Positions 22,764-33,690 of a stretch of DNA of 64,000 nucleotides are shown piece by piece; positions within the stretch are counted from its first letter, which is position 1, and every line of letters begins with the position of its first letter. The notes under the pieces were generated by a model. That model saw nothing but the letters and a program-made list of their open reading frames with translations, ran no database searches and was not told where the DNA came from. Source of the stretch: Mimachlamys varia. Taxonomy: Eukaryota > Mollusca > Bivalvia > Pectinida > Pectinidae. Made by a program: the position numbers and the translations under genes. The DNA is taken from contig OX392530.1 in the NCBI GenBank assembly GCA_947623455.1, positions 2,455,501 through 2,519,500 on the forward strand, written 5' to 3'.

Positions 22764-24146
22764 ATACCATCCTAATAAACAGACGCTTATACCATCCCAA
22801 TAAACAGACGCTTATACCATCCCAATAAACAGACGCTTATACCATCCCAATAAACAGACGCTTATACCATCCCAATAAACAGACGCTTATACAATCTCAA
22901 TAAACAGACGCTTATACCATCCCAATAAACAGACGCTTATTCCAGCTAAATAAACAGACGCTTATACCATCCCAATAAACAGACGCTAATACAATGCCAA
23001 TAAACAGACACTTATACTATCCCAATAAACAGACGCTTATACCATCCCAATAAACAGACGCTTATACAATCCCAATAAACAGACGCTTATACAATCCCAA
23101 TAAACAGACGCTTATACAATCCCAATAAACAGACGCTTATACCATCCCAATAAACAGACGCTTATACATCCCAATAAACAGAAGCTTATACCATCCCAAT
23201 AAACAGACGCTTATACCATCCCAATAAACAGACGCTTATACCATCCCAATAAACAGACGCTTATTCCAGCTAAATAAACAGACGCTTATACAATCCCAAT
23301 AAACAGACGCTTATACAATCCCAATAAATAGACGCGTATACAATCCCAATAAACAGACACTTAAACCATCTCAATAAACAGACGCTTATACCATCCCAAT
23401 AAACAGACGCTTATACCATCCCAATAAACAGACGCTTATACCATCCCAATAAACAGACGCTTATACCATCCCAATAAACAGACGCTTATACAATCTCAAT
23501 AAACAGACGCTTATACCATCCCAATAAACAGACACTTATACCATCCCAATAAACAGACGCTTATACCATCCCAATAAACAGACGCTTATACTATCCCAAT
23601 AAACAGACGCTTATTCCAGCTAAATAAACAGACGCTTATACCATCCCAATAAACAGACGCTTATACAATGCCAATAAACAGACACTTATACTATCCCAAT
23701 AAACAGACGCTTATACCATCCCAATAAACAGACGCTTATACAATCCCAATAAACAGACGCTTATACAATCCCAATAAACAGACGCTTATACAATCCCAAT
23801 AAACAGACGCTTATACCATCCCAATAAACAGACGCTTACACATCCCAATAAACAGATGCTTATACCATCCCAATAAACAGACGCTTATACCATCCCAATA
23901 AACAGACGCTTATACCATCCCAATAAACAGACGCTTATTCCAGCTAAATAAACAGACGCTTATACAATCCCAATAAACAGACGCTTATACAATCCCAATA
24001 AATAGACGCGTATACAATCCCAATAAACAGACACTTAAACCATCCCAATAAACAGACGCTTATACCATCCCAATAAACAGGCGCTTATACCATCCCAATA
24101 AACAGACGCTTATTCCAGCTAAATAAACAGACGCTTATACCATACC
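22764..24146. repeat. Minisatellite, 25-bp unit, about 55 copies, with 674-bp duplication
   Basis: Unit 'AATAAACAGACGCTTATACC' plus 'ATCCC'. Marker variants recur at a fixed distance: TTATTCCAGCTAAATAAAC at about 22939 and 23613, again at 23263 and 23937, and a 24-bp unit (CTTATACATCCC / CTTACACATCCC) at about 23161 and 23834. Each pair is 674 bp apart. The array is therefore two copies of a 27-unit block, each followed by extra units. Decayed units trail to about 24250. Confidence 0.97.
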
Positions 24147-25019
24147 ACTACAGCATAAATATCCGCTTATACCATACCACTACAGATGAAATAGTCGCTT
24201 ATATCATTTCATTTGGAAATATAAATATTCCAGTAAGAGATAAACAGACGCTTAATAATCCGACCAATATGTATCACACATACCCTTTACTGTCTTGTAT
24301 AAAACGACGTGTCTTCAACTCTATTACGATATAATCAAACACGTCGATATTTCCAGTATACGGTATAATATTATGAACTAAACAAATGTGTTGTTCATAT
24401 CAATACAGCATAAACAAACAGGACACCAATCCTGCTTCAGAATAAATAATTAAAAACGTGTCACAGTCTCCCAACTACTATATATACTGCATAAACAGAT
24501 GTGCCGATATACACCAATACAGTACCGAAAATCCTTCTCATTAAAACACATGTTTGTTTATCAGTTACGAGTCTCAGATGTAGTGCTTAATAAATATCTG
24601 TGTTTTAAATCTGATTGTAAACGAACGCGTCGACTGTTGCATTCATTATGTCATGAATACATAACATATTGGCCGTAACGTTACGTTGATGGAGCATGGT
24701 ATAAGAAAAATAACGGTTTAGATTGTGTTGTTTTAGGAACGCGGTTCAGATGCAGTTACGTGTAAATTACTTGTTTAGATCTTAATTGTTCAAAATATTA
24801 GTTAAGGTGTAAAATCAGTGAGATTTTTCCCCATCACACAAAATCGTTTGGCCGTGAATTAACGATGATTGCGTTTTGCGGCACGAAATCGGATTGGAAT
24901 CTCCCTGGAGACTTCGGAACTGCATGGTTAATTGTGGGAGGTACATATCAGATAGTTTGTAGCGTCAGAGGTAATCCACTGGGAATTCTATACAAAGGAC
25001 ATTTTCGATTGAATTGCAC
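24147..25019. other. Unique DNA with one unassigned open stretch
   Basis: After decayed satellite units, sequence at about 24800-25024 (+) stays open for about 75 codons, including MIAFCGTKSDWNLPGDFGT, with balanced composition. There is no recognised family and no convincing acceptor. It might be an exon, part of a LINE, or chance. Confidence 0.3.
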
Positions 25020-25252
25020 ACAGTGACCTGTCACATATGTACATCATTTTATTTTGGAATGTCCAAAACCTGCTGGTGACCATGTTTCTGTATGCTATAA
25101 CAATTCCACTTCTCAGCCTCCATTGTCTTTCCAATCTTTACTTTGTTTTCAAGTTCAAAGTTATTTTTTTATTTCTTATTGGGGGCATTCAGCATGGGAT
25201 CAGCTCTTAACATTCATAATTTGCTCTATTTCTGTTAGTTTCCCTCCATGAA
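25020..25252 (+). pseudogene. Possible LINE C-terminal relic
   Basis: The forward frame reads 'VHHFILECPKPAGDH', which resembles the H-x4-C half of the terminal zinc-finger-like motif of several LINE polymerases (HFLLECP-type). The preceding CxxC half and the downstream pattern are not recognisable, so the call rests on one short motif. A family A copy begins immediately to the right. Confidence 0.25.
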
Positions 25253-25435
25253 AAAAATAGAGAATAGCGAAGCGTCAACAAAACCATAATCTGTGAACTC
25301 AAAATCGATTAAACTAGGAGGGGGTCATAAAAAGAGAAAGATTTACATGGAGACCCTTGTAAAAGTAAAAGAGAATAAGACCAGGTGTTCCGGAAGAGTG
25401 AGCGTCTTTGTTTCATCGCCGACACCCGCTTCACC
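25253..25435 (-). mobile_element. Family A copy A6
   Basis: Reverse-orientation copy: 'ATAGAGAATAGCGAAGCG', 'GAAAGATTTACATGGAGACC', 'AGGTGTTCCGGAAGAGTG', ending near 'CATCGCCGACACCCGC'. It is truncated at its 5' end relative to A3 and A7. Confidence 0.8.
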
Positions 25436-25472
25436 GATGCTTCTGCTTCAACGATGACTCTTTCTTGTATCC

Positions 25473-25995
25473 ACGTGTGCCTTAGTCCGAAGGGTTCTGA
25501 CTCTATGATCCGCTGAAATATTGGGACGGCTAGTCCGAAGGGTTCTGACTCTATGATCCGCTGAAATATTGGGACGGCTAGTCCGAAGGGTTCTGACTCT
25601 GTGATCCGCTGAAATATTGGGACGGCTAGTCCGAAGGGTTCTGACTCTATGATCCGCTGAAATATTGGAACGGCTAGTCCGAAGGGTTCTGACTTTATGA
25701 TCCGCTGAAATATTGGGACGACTTGTCCGAAGGGTTCTGACTCTATGATCCGCTTAAATATTGGAACGGCTAGTCCGAAGGGTTCCGACTCTATGATCTG
25801 CTGAAATATTGGGACGGCTAGTCCGAAGGGTTCTGACTTTATGATCCGCTGAAATATTGGGACGACTAGTCCGAAGGGTTCCGACTCTATGATCTGCTGA
25901 AATATTGGGACGGCTAGGGTCCACGAGCCGCTAGACTAGACGTCCCAATATTTCAGAGCAGCATAGAGTCAGAACCCTTCGGCTTACGTGTGCCT
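25473..25995. mobile_element. TIR element made of 48-bp repeats with 10-bp target duplication
   Basis: A perfect direct repeat ACGTGTGCCT (25473-25482 and 25986-25995) directly abuts a 503-bp block, 25483-25985. The block holds nine head-to-tail 48-bp units starting 'TAGTCCGAAGGGTTCTGAC' and containing 'CCGCTGAAATATTGGGACGG', then a 26-bp divider, then one inverted unit ending 'CAGAACCCTTCGGCTT'. The left end and the inverted right end form terminal inverted repeats of about 45 bp. A duplication of 9-10 bp is what Mutator-like transposition leaves, and amplified end repeats recall Foldback elements. It has no coding capacity, so it is non-autonomous. A related hairpin lies at 42683-42766. Confidence 0.85.
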
Positions 25996-25997
25996 CT

Positions 25998-26195
25998 GTC
26001 ATATTCCTCCTATCACGACGCTAGCTACATACATTGTACTTATGTCTTTACATTCCTCCTATTACGGCGCTAGCTACATACCTATGTCTTTACATTCCTC
26101 CTATTACGACGCTAGCTACATACCTATGTCTTTATATTCCTCCTATTACGACGCTAGCTACATACCTATATCTTTATATCTCATCCGTTTTCATT
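25998..26195. repeat. Minisatellite, 42-bp unit, 4-5 copies
   Basis: Unit 'ATTCCTCCTATTACGACGC' plus 'TAGCTACATACCTATGTCTTT'. Because 42 is divisible by 3, frames stay open through it and give repeated peptide MSLHSSYYDASYIP. That is a by-product of the array and not evidence of a gene. It starts only a few bases right of the 10-bp duplication of the neighbouring TIR element. Confidence 0.9.
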
Positions 26196-27569
26196 TCCTT
26201 GCTTTGCCGAATTTAAGCCTCGTAATTGGCAACCAAAGAAACTTTCCCCGAGGGTTGTGATTCTTCTATTCCATCCTTAAGGGGGTTGTGATTCTCTTTA
26301 GCTCACAATAGTAAAATTGTAGGGAAAATATACAGACAAAGGATTCTTCAGTCACCATAAACTGCAGCACCTCGTAACTACATCACAATATTAGACGATA
26401 TCCTCACACCAGGAATAAAACGAGACTTTAAAAGACAGAAGGTATCATAGCATAAATGTCAACTTACATAATTTACGCTTCTCGATCTAGCCTTTTGGTG
26501 ATCGAGCCTTTTTATAGAAGTAAGATTATATGTAGTGTTATGTCAATGGCAAATATCATTATACCATCACGGATGGTGATTAATATCATTTCCTGGCGCA
26601 CAATATAGATAAACCGTCACGTAGCTAGTACTGTGTCGTGTGGAATAATAAATAACGGTAACAATCCACGCTAAATAAAGGAGGCAGACGCGGCCGTGAC
26701 CTCGTTACCGAGTCTGGTATCGCGGTGTCTGCCTTCGCGATTGAATGGAAGCAACAGGTTGATAGGCACCACATGTGGTTCCTGTTTCAGGTTTGTATGT
26801 CCTCTCGTTTTGTTTTGTCTGGTTGCTTGAGGAAATGAGAGGGGGACACGATGAATGGTTTTGTTCTAAAAATATGGCTGAAATTGTTTTCCATGAGTCA
26901 AACTGCATTGTTCGCTTGATTTATATATATACTGTAATAAAACCCATATTGACTGATATACAGGAAGTGTAACAGGCTGAGACAGCTTATTAATAACCCG
27001 GTGATATACTCGTAGACTATAGTACCTCTGTATAATCATTAACTGATTAATATTACGCTAGCATATATAGGTCTGTCACTGCTCGTCAGCGTGGGCAAGT
27101 ATCAAACCTAAGTTTTATATACGAGTCCAGGTGTGCTAATATGTCCTTAATTGAAATGTCCAAACATTTACTAATGTAAGGCTTATTACTATCAGCCTTT
27201 CATACTTTATATATTGTAGGAGCTGTCTTTCACGTTTCTGACCGTTAGGTCTATATGAAACCTTTTGAGTTGTTGACCAAATGTCTAGTGCTAAGAGCTT
27301 TCTGGTGTTCTAAGTGAAAGAACGAATTGGACAAATACAAAAACCCAAGCAGTTTTATTGATCCAAAGTTCTACAGCAACTATATCACAAATCGACATAT
27401 AATTGTAATTTGTGGTATTTTAATAGTAAAACTGAAATTGAAATATGGTAATCACCAACGTGTGACGTAGTCATCACTTCGTAACAGTATACTTAAGGCA
27501 TTCCTTATTTCTGTACATCATTCTAATTATTGATTTGAAATTAATAAATATTCATCTTATGTTTTAAAT
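26196..27569. other. AT-rich DNA without recognised features
   Basis: Short frames at 26705-26972 overlap on both strands and are not recognised. A small stem (CCATCACGGATGG) lies near 26565. No repeat or exon signal stands out. Confidence 0.45.
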
Positions 27570-27960
27570 TCATAGACTTAGGAGGTTTATAAACCTTCGG
27601 CTCCAACGGTAATTTTAGAACGATTTTTGTTTCCCTTTTTGAGAGTCCTACAAAGATGCAGTGTTGTTGTTTTTTAAATGAGTATGTGCAATCTTCTAAG
27701 ACAATGTGTATATGGGAATTTGACGCACATATCAAATATTTTGTAAAGCTAATGAAACTATTTCTGCTATTGAGTGTCCACAATATTAAAGAACTGTATT
27801 TACAGGGTAAGTTCATCTATGAGGCAAAACAATTAAGATTACCATAATTGATCAACACTGTCTCCACTCTTTTCACATTGTCCGTTATTTCCTTTGATCA
27901 TTATTTATGATTTTGTATAATGTATTGTACACACATACGAATGGGTCAAATGACCCAAAG
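27570..27960 (+). pseudogene. LINE 3'-end relic
   Basis: The forward frame 27656-27847 ends with FLLLSVHNIKELYLQGKF followed by IYEAKQLRLP and a stop. This fits the C-terminal tail of the same general LINE type as the relic at 11.1-12.4 kb (pattern L-x-SV-x-N-x-KEL...GKFIYEA). About 110 bp of 3' sequence with 'TATGATTTTGTATAATGTA' follows. The upstream part of the element is absent or unrecognisable, as in 5'-truncated insertions. Confidence 0.45.
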
Positions 27961-29811
27961 TTTGGATAAAACTTAAAACTTGAAGCTTAAAGTAACAGAT
28001 TCCGGGCGGGAATTTAGCTTGAAGCAAAACAGAATTCTTGACCCGGCCAAGAAAGCCTGGTTAGCTTCACTACTGCAGGATGTCTCGAAATTGGTTTCTT
28101 TGATGACATATTTTAGTTATGTATTATCATTATCTAAATTTGATAATTGAAACTAGCCCTCATTGCAAAAGTTATCGTCTGTAATTTAGATGTTTTGAAC
28201 ATCGTTCCAGTACAGGGGTAGGGAAAACACTGAGATGTACTTAGAAATAGCAGTTCAAAATACAAACGGGGGTCTGATCTCGAGTCCAGTCATCAATATC
28301 CTATAAGGCATTGAGTGGCAAACCTCGCCCCCAGATGCAACGCATGTCTCTTATCAGAAGTCGCAAGGGGGCGAGGCTGGGTGCGAAGTGTCATGGCCGT
28401 CATGACCGTCGATGAGATAAGAATATTACTGGTTTATCGACCGCAAAATGCACATAGAGCTCCATCGCAGCTGTCGCGGTACAGAAATGTTTTTGTCAAC
28501 GAGCTTATGTAAGCCACTCACCACCATGCAATGGAGCTTAGCTGGTTTTAAGCATAGACTTTTACACGCAGTGTAACCTGTTGCAGACGGTGCTAAGTAG
28601 GAAATTGAAAAATATTCCTCTCCAGTGTCCGCATTATAGATTAAAGTAATCTAAATTGTAGCAAGCCTGTCAAAACAAAATGATAACTGTCAAAAGAGAG
28701 CAGATCAGAACGTCCTGCTATGTCTACCAGACTGCCAATACACAGTTCACCATCGGTCATACTACAATGAAAATCGAAAGTCAGAATATTGTATGCAACA
28801 CAGACAAAACACAAGGTCAATCGTCCATATAGCGAGTAAATATCAACGTCATACCAAAAGTAAAGCTTGGCTGTCAAACCAACATAAAAAACGTAGAAAC
28901 AGAAGGTAAGGCTTTGCATTTTCTGCAAGTATCTACCATTATAAAGTTATATGACTTGCCACTATGTAACCCGACAGAATTCAGCTAGCATTCGTTTCGA
29001 CTGTGAACACCAGGGACAGAATGATGACGTCATCATAATTATAAAGTCATAATTGATAAGTTGAATACCACTGGAGCAACCGCAACACTCCCCCCCCCCC
29101 CCCCCCCCCCCCCTCCGCGGCCCTCCCAAGCGATGCTAATTTTCTTATGCAATTAACAGATTATCTGAACGATAAATAAACGTATTGAACTGCTTTTACA
29201 TGCAATATAAATGGCAATTGGCCTGGACAAAGGCAAATTCAATGAAATTCGCTATCCAATACTTGACTTAATACAAACTCGGGAGACACCGGTATTATTC
29301 ACAAATATTAGAACTACTTCAATTTTGCTCAGTCATTTGTTAAAATGATTTAAAAAGTTGCTATCAATAAACGACACTTACAGATAAATACTGCCATTCC
29401 CTCAACTCCACTTCCAGGTGTTTTATCGATTTGACATGTCATTTATGAACACGCGATATAAGTTTATCATTTTTATGGCAAAGAAATGATTTACATGAAT
29501 GCACTAGGTGTATACGCCTTCTCTTCGAACACAATCTATCTATCACGTAACTTATTCATTTTACTTTATTTACAACATTTTGTAGAATGACCTCTCATTT
29601 ACTCACTGCTTATTTGGATTGTATGGATAGGAGTATAGATGCAGTCTAGAAAACCAGACCATAATATGTCGTCATTTTGGCGCCATTTTGGCGTCATGTT
29701 GGCCTGCGTTACGTCAACACTTTGCATGTCGCCTCAAAATACCAAGTTCTTCTGGTATAATAAACTCCTTGTATGTAATACATAGAGTTTATTTTGGCTT
29801 ATTTTTTTTTC
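27961..29811. other. Non-coding DNA with a GC hairpin and a 24-base C run
   Basis: A hairpin with perfect 10-bp arms CCTCGCCCCC / GGGGGCGAGG and a 35-base loop lies at 28323-28376. A run of 24 C (29090-29113) follows at 29.1 kb. Frames at 28315-28928 mostly start at GTG and are not recognised. A GGCGCCATTTTGGCG-like stretch lies near 29690. Confidence 0.5.
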
Positions 29812-30007
29812 TTTTATGTCCTATTAACAGCTAGGGTCACATAAGGACGTGCCAGGTTTTGGAGATGCAGGAAAGCCGGAGTACCCGGTGAAAAACAACC
29901 GACCTACTGTCAGTACCTGGCAACTGCATCACGTGGGATTCGAACTCGCAACACAGAGGTGGTAGAAGAATGTCGGAACACCTTAACCTATCGGCTACTG
30001 TGGCCCC
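29812..30007 (-). mobile_element. tRNA-derived SINE, full-length
   Basis: Read on the minus strand from 30007: 'GGGGCCACAGTAGCCGATAG' holds the A-box and 'GTTCGAATCCCACG' (about 29931-29944) the B-box of an internal RNA polymerase III promoter. A body follows with the inverse of 'CCGGAGTACCCGGTG', resembling the conserved core shared by many invertebrate SINEs. The 3' end reads 'TGACCCTAGCTGTTAATAGG' and runs to a T-rich edge. That 3' end is shared with family D, so both probably use the same retrotransposition machinery. Confidence 0.75.
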
Positions 30008-30234
30008 CTATACAAAAAAAAACCTTTATAATTTGGAAAAAAATACATGTACATGGTTATTTAATCAATAATATTTGAAATGTAAATATTACAATTGAAC
30101 GCCTGTCATATTGTATTTACTGTCAACATGAATGCAATGTGGACGCCATTTTATTTATTTGCCACCCAGACTGCAAAAAAGTTGCCAGTAATTACAATCT
30201 GAAAGACGTTCAAAGGTTAAATGCCATGCGGCCA
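30008..30234. other. AT-rich spacer
   Basis: Short A-runs and no recognised feature. The frame 30139-30330 that starts here continues into family B and is not a gene. Confidence 0.5.
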
Positions 30235-30600
30235 TTATATAATATTATTGACATTCGCGCTGCAACCCACTATATAAACATTACAAACAGAAATGCCTTC
30301 CCTACGAGTATGAAAGAAAGGTTCTCGTGACGTAACACGTGGTTTACATCTGTATTTTTGACGTCATTAATTAATCTTGTTCAATGAGAGTCTTGTCGCT
30401 TCGCTTCGATAACATGGAGATCGGCAATACGTCAAACGTTCAAATGACCAATGTTAATCATTGGCGCCAATTTTATTCATAAAATAAAATCAAATAATTG
30501 CTCAACAGTAAAGATATGGATTGAAATTCCAATAATTATGAGCATGGTATTACACTAATGTAATAACACTTTTATGGCATCATAAACAAATGATGGCTAT
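30235..30600 (+). mobile_element. Family B copy B2
   Basis: Colinear with B1: 'CGCGCTGCAACCCACTATAT', 'GGTTCTCGTGACGTAACACG', 'TTGTTCAATGAGAGTCTTG', 'CATTGGCGCCAATTTTATTC', then 'GGATTGAAATTCC'. The right edge is uncertain because the palindromic tail is diverged here (TTATGGCATCATAA). Confidence 0.6.
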
Positions 30601-30954
30601 ATAACGAAATGATTGTCTCTGTATTGAAACCTGTACTGTCAAAGTAAAAATTTGCCTTTCTTATAAGGAAATGGGTTTGAGATTTCGGATGTATTTTCTG
30701 GTGAATATCAATTATCAATATAATACGGAATTACTTAAATCATTGATTCCATATTACATTGACACTTCCGTTAGATCATATATGTCAATTAAAAGTACAT
30801 GAAATATATAGCGTATATATGTGAATATCTGGGTATATAAGGTTATATTTACATTATGATTGTTTCTTCTCTATATGAACATACCAGTTGAAAACATTTG
30901 AAGACTATGAATACATCATGAATACAGTATCAATACATCAATTCACGTGAATTA
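30601..30954. other. AT-rich DNA between two family B copies
   Basis: No feature recognised. It could be diverged family B sequence, but I see no aligned blocks. Confidence 0.4.
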
Positions 30955-31352
30955 CTTATGACGTAATATATTAGTCTTGTTCAATGGGAGTCTTACGGCT
31001 CCGCTTCGGATAACATGGAGAATGCCCCCGCGTCAAACGTTCAAATGACTACGGTAGATTATTGGCGCCAATTTTACCCAAATTATGGCTGTTCCGCCTT
31101 TTTCGTTTAAAGGACGGCGCAATAACAAAAGCAGTTGATTAACCAGTTGTTAAATAAATAAGAAAATAAATTAGACAATTGTTCAGTAGTAAAAATGTAA
31201 ATATATGAATTGAACGGCGTTTTTTAATTTTCATGCCGGTATGAATGCAAAGCGGTTACATCCATATTGCATGAAGCCCTAGCGCTTCATGCAATATGGA
31301 TGTAACCGCTTTGCATTCATACCGGCATGAAAATTAAAAAACGCCGTTCAAT
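30955..31352 (+). mobile_element. Family B copy B3 ending in a perfect palindrome
   Basis: Blocks 'TCTTGTTCAATGGGAGTC', 'GCGTCAAACGTTCAAATGAC', 'ATTGGCGCCAATTTTACCC' and 'GGCTGTTCCGCC' repeat those of B1. The copy ends in the palindrome 31209-31352, whose right arm aligns with the tail of B1. B2 and B3 lie in direct orientation 0.7 kb apart. Confidence 0.6.
31209..31352. repeat. Perfect palindrome, 69-bp arms, 6-bp spacer
   Basis: The left arm 31209-31277 begins 'ATTGAACGGCG' and ends 'GCATGAAGC'. The right arm 31284-31352 is its exact reverse complement by my base-by-base check. The spacer is CCTAGC. Arms this long and perfect can extrude as a cruciform or, in RNA, fold as a hairpin. Confidence 0.95.
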
Positions 31353-32149
31353 CCCTATAGAATTGGTGCACATTTACAACCATAGTATTACTATTCGTTG
31401 GTTGACCAACATTACGATAGTTTCCTACTTTGTCGATGAGTTTACCACGTTTACCACTCTTGTGAAAATCCAAGTAAGTCCTTTTTGAGCTTGGAATTGT
31501 TTTGAACTAACGATATTTGTTGGCTTTTAGTCAAAGTGCTCTCTATATTTAACTGTTGTTTCTTTTTGCACCAAACTTATATTTCGAATTTACTCAAGTT
31601 ATGCCATATAGCGCGCCAGGGAACATTATCTGCCCTTGGTTGCAGGCCATCTGGACTTATTAACGCTCTGTTGAACGACTGGAGTGTGAATCAAGGTTTT
31701 CATTTCTGATAACCGATATTGACGTAGACTTAACGCATCACTATAAGTTGCAAGCTGCGAGCGAATCGTTTTGTAAGTATATTTACATTTCCAGTGTTCT
31801 TCAAAATCTATAAATATTAATTTAAGAAACTGCTTTCATAGCGCTATGAATGCAATTTGATCAGCGTCATTTTACCACACAATGATTATGAACGATTACC
31901 CTGCCAATATAAACCTTGACCAAGTCTGCTTGAAAATCAAGCAAACACTAAAACTGGGCTGTTTGACTGATGTATATTTAATAACAACAATGGTCGTCGG
32001 TTGTATTTTATGAAAACTTGTTGTATTTTAGCAAAGTGAGCCTTGTTTTTGTACATTTTATTAATGATAAGAATATAATAATATAGTACGGACATGTTCT
32101 CAGAAGAATTTTTCGGATGACTTCTGTAGAAATGAAGGAACACTTTCTT
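31353..32149. other. AT-rich DNA, palindromic motif remnant
   Basis: Contains 'TTCATAGCGCTATGAATGCA' near 31834, the same kind of small palindrome as in the tails of family B, perhaps a family B fragment. The frame 31937-32143 (-) is not recognised. Confidence 0.4.
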
Positions 32150-32300
32150 ATGATACTGGGGGTGACCTCGCTAGAAACTGGGGGTGATCTCGCTAGAAAC
32201 TGGAATGATCTCTGTATATTTATAGGAATTATCTCTGTATATAATGGGTGATCTCGGTAGATACTGGGTTGTTCTCGGTAGGATAACAGGGATAAGATCG
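32150..32300. repeat. Degenerate short tandem repeat, about 21-bp unit
   Basis: The phrase 'GGGGGTGATCTCGCTAGAAACT' and diverged forms (TGATCTCTGTATATT, TGATCTCGGTAGATACTGGG) repeat about six times. It is a decayed minisatellite. Confidence 0.6.
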
Positions 32301-32867
32301 GTATGCTAAAGCCGATAAGTTTAAAACTTTATTTAGATTTTGAATACATTTATAAATCCATATCAATTTAAACAAAATGTTTCTAAAACGTCCCCTGAAT
32401 TAACCCTATGTTTCCGGAAATCGTACATATAAGTAAGGAAGTGCGCGGAGAAGGTTATCCCTTTTATTATTATCATTATTTTTGCTTTATTTCCTCCAAT
32501 TTGAAGAGTTACAAGAGCATATATACAAGTTAATTAACAGTCAATTAATAAGTAAATATAATTATATACAATCAAAACATTAAAAACCGTTTTTATCTAT
32601 AGGCAGTACATATATACAAGTTAATTGCATGTAATAGTAAATTCCTAAACAGATAAACATATACACAATCAAAACAATGTCATGTAGCAAGATTGATTTG
32701 TTTGCACAATTGCCTTGTACAGTTTCATTAATTACACAATTTCATCATTTTATCAACAGAAATAGCACAAATCAAAATGAAATTTTCATAATCGAGATCA
32801 CTCTGATAAAAAAGAAGTAGTAGTATGCGAATTAAATTATAATCTGACAATGAGTGCAAATAAATAA
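32301..32867. other. A/T-rich DNA, possible LINE tail
   Basis: The sequence around 32480-32760 (TTGCTTTATTTCCTCC, then A-rich blocks with 'ATATATACAAGTTAATT' twice, about 95 bp apart) may be the 3' end of a reversed LINE. No protein motif is seen. Confidence 0.3.
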
Positions 32868-33690
32868 GAGAATACCAAAGCGTTAACAAAATCATAATCC
32901 AAACTCAAAATTGATTAAACCAGGGGCAAAATATGAACAAAGGAAAGATTTACATGGAGACCATTGCAAAAGTGCAAGATAATAGGACCAGGTGTTCCGG
33001 AAGAGTAAGCATCTTCTGCTTCATCGACGTCACCCGCCATGTAAATTTTTATCACATCCAAGTAAACATCAAGTTCTCAAAATGAGAACCGAGTTTCATT
33101 GTCAATCACAATAAGTAAACACACAAATGAGTATACTTAAAAACGTCCATCTTCATATCACTTAAAGATACAGAATAGTTATCAATGAGACAAAGATGGC
33201 GACCATAAAACTTGCCTATAGTTCTGATCAACCTGCATCTCTCGAATCCTTGTGTTGTTAGTTTGTTTGTTAGCAGTCAACATGGATCGCGAAAATCCCG
33301 ATATTTAGAGCAAGCCCTGGAATACCGAATCAACTGCGACATGGAAACACTATAGGTTGGAGAAGCGGGGATATTACTATCAAGAAATGGAAAGTTAACG
33401 ATCGGAAAATTGAAATCATCACGTTTATCTTATAGCTTAGTAGTAAGCTGTCCATGTTGGTCGTAGTTTAAGTAGAGATCGAGGTAAGCAGCTGATGTAG
33501 GAGAGTCTGTTGTGTCTTTAATCTCAAGTTCAGTAGAGTATATACGATCGACGTGGTCAGCAAACTTCTTGCTGTTTATAGACAACACATCGACGATATA
33601 TCTGAAAGTGAAATTAAAAGATTTGGCAAGGTTTTTGTTACCTGTCCTGAGGTAAATAAGCTATTAACTCTATATCATACTTAGTAAACA
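32868..33690 (-). pseudogene. Family A copy A7 with degraded reverse transcriptase domain
   Basis: Longest family A copy. Reading leftward from about 33660: 'RTGNKNLAKSFNFTFRYIVD', 'VLSINSKKFADHVDRIYSTE', 'LEIKDTTD', 'AAYLDLYLNYDQHGQLTTKL', an in-frame TAA at about 33431, then 'DKRDDFNFPIVNFPFLDSNI' and 'SQLIRYSRACS'. A frameshift and stop follow at about 33281, then LLTNKLTTQGFERCRL and KFYGRH as in A3, a stop, and the family A 3' end. The catalytic Y-x-D-D box reads YIVD, so one of the two metal-binding aspartates is lost. With a stop and a frameshift, this is a dead copy. Family membership is by recognition of the FNFPIVNFPFL/SQLIRY pattern. Clade assignment (Penelope-like?) is tentative. 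Confidence 0.8.

Noticed and set aside
24800..25024. Open 75-codon forward stretch (contains MIAFCGTKSDW)
   Set aside because: No recognised family, no convincing splice sites, and a LINE-like motif next door. Not enough to call an exon.
25988..26260. Frame with repeated MSLHSSYYDASYIP
   Set aside because: A product of a 42-bp tandem repeat, whose length is a multiple of three.
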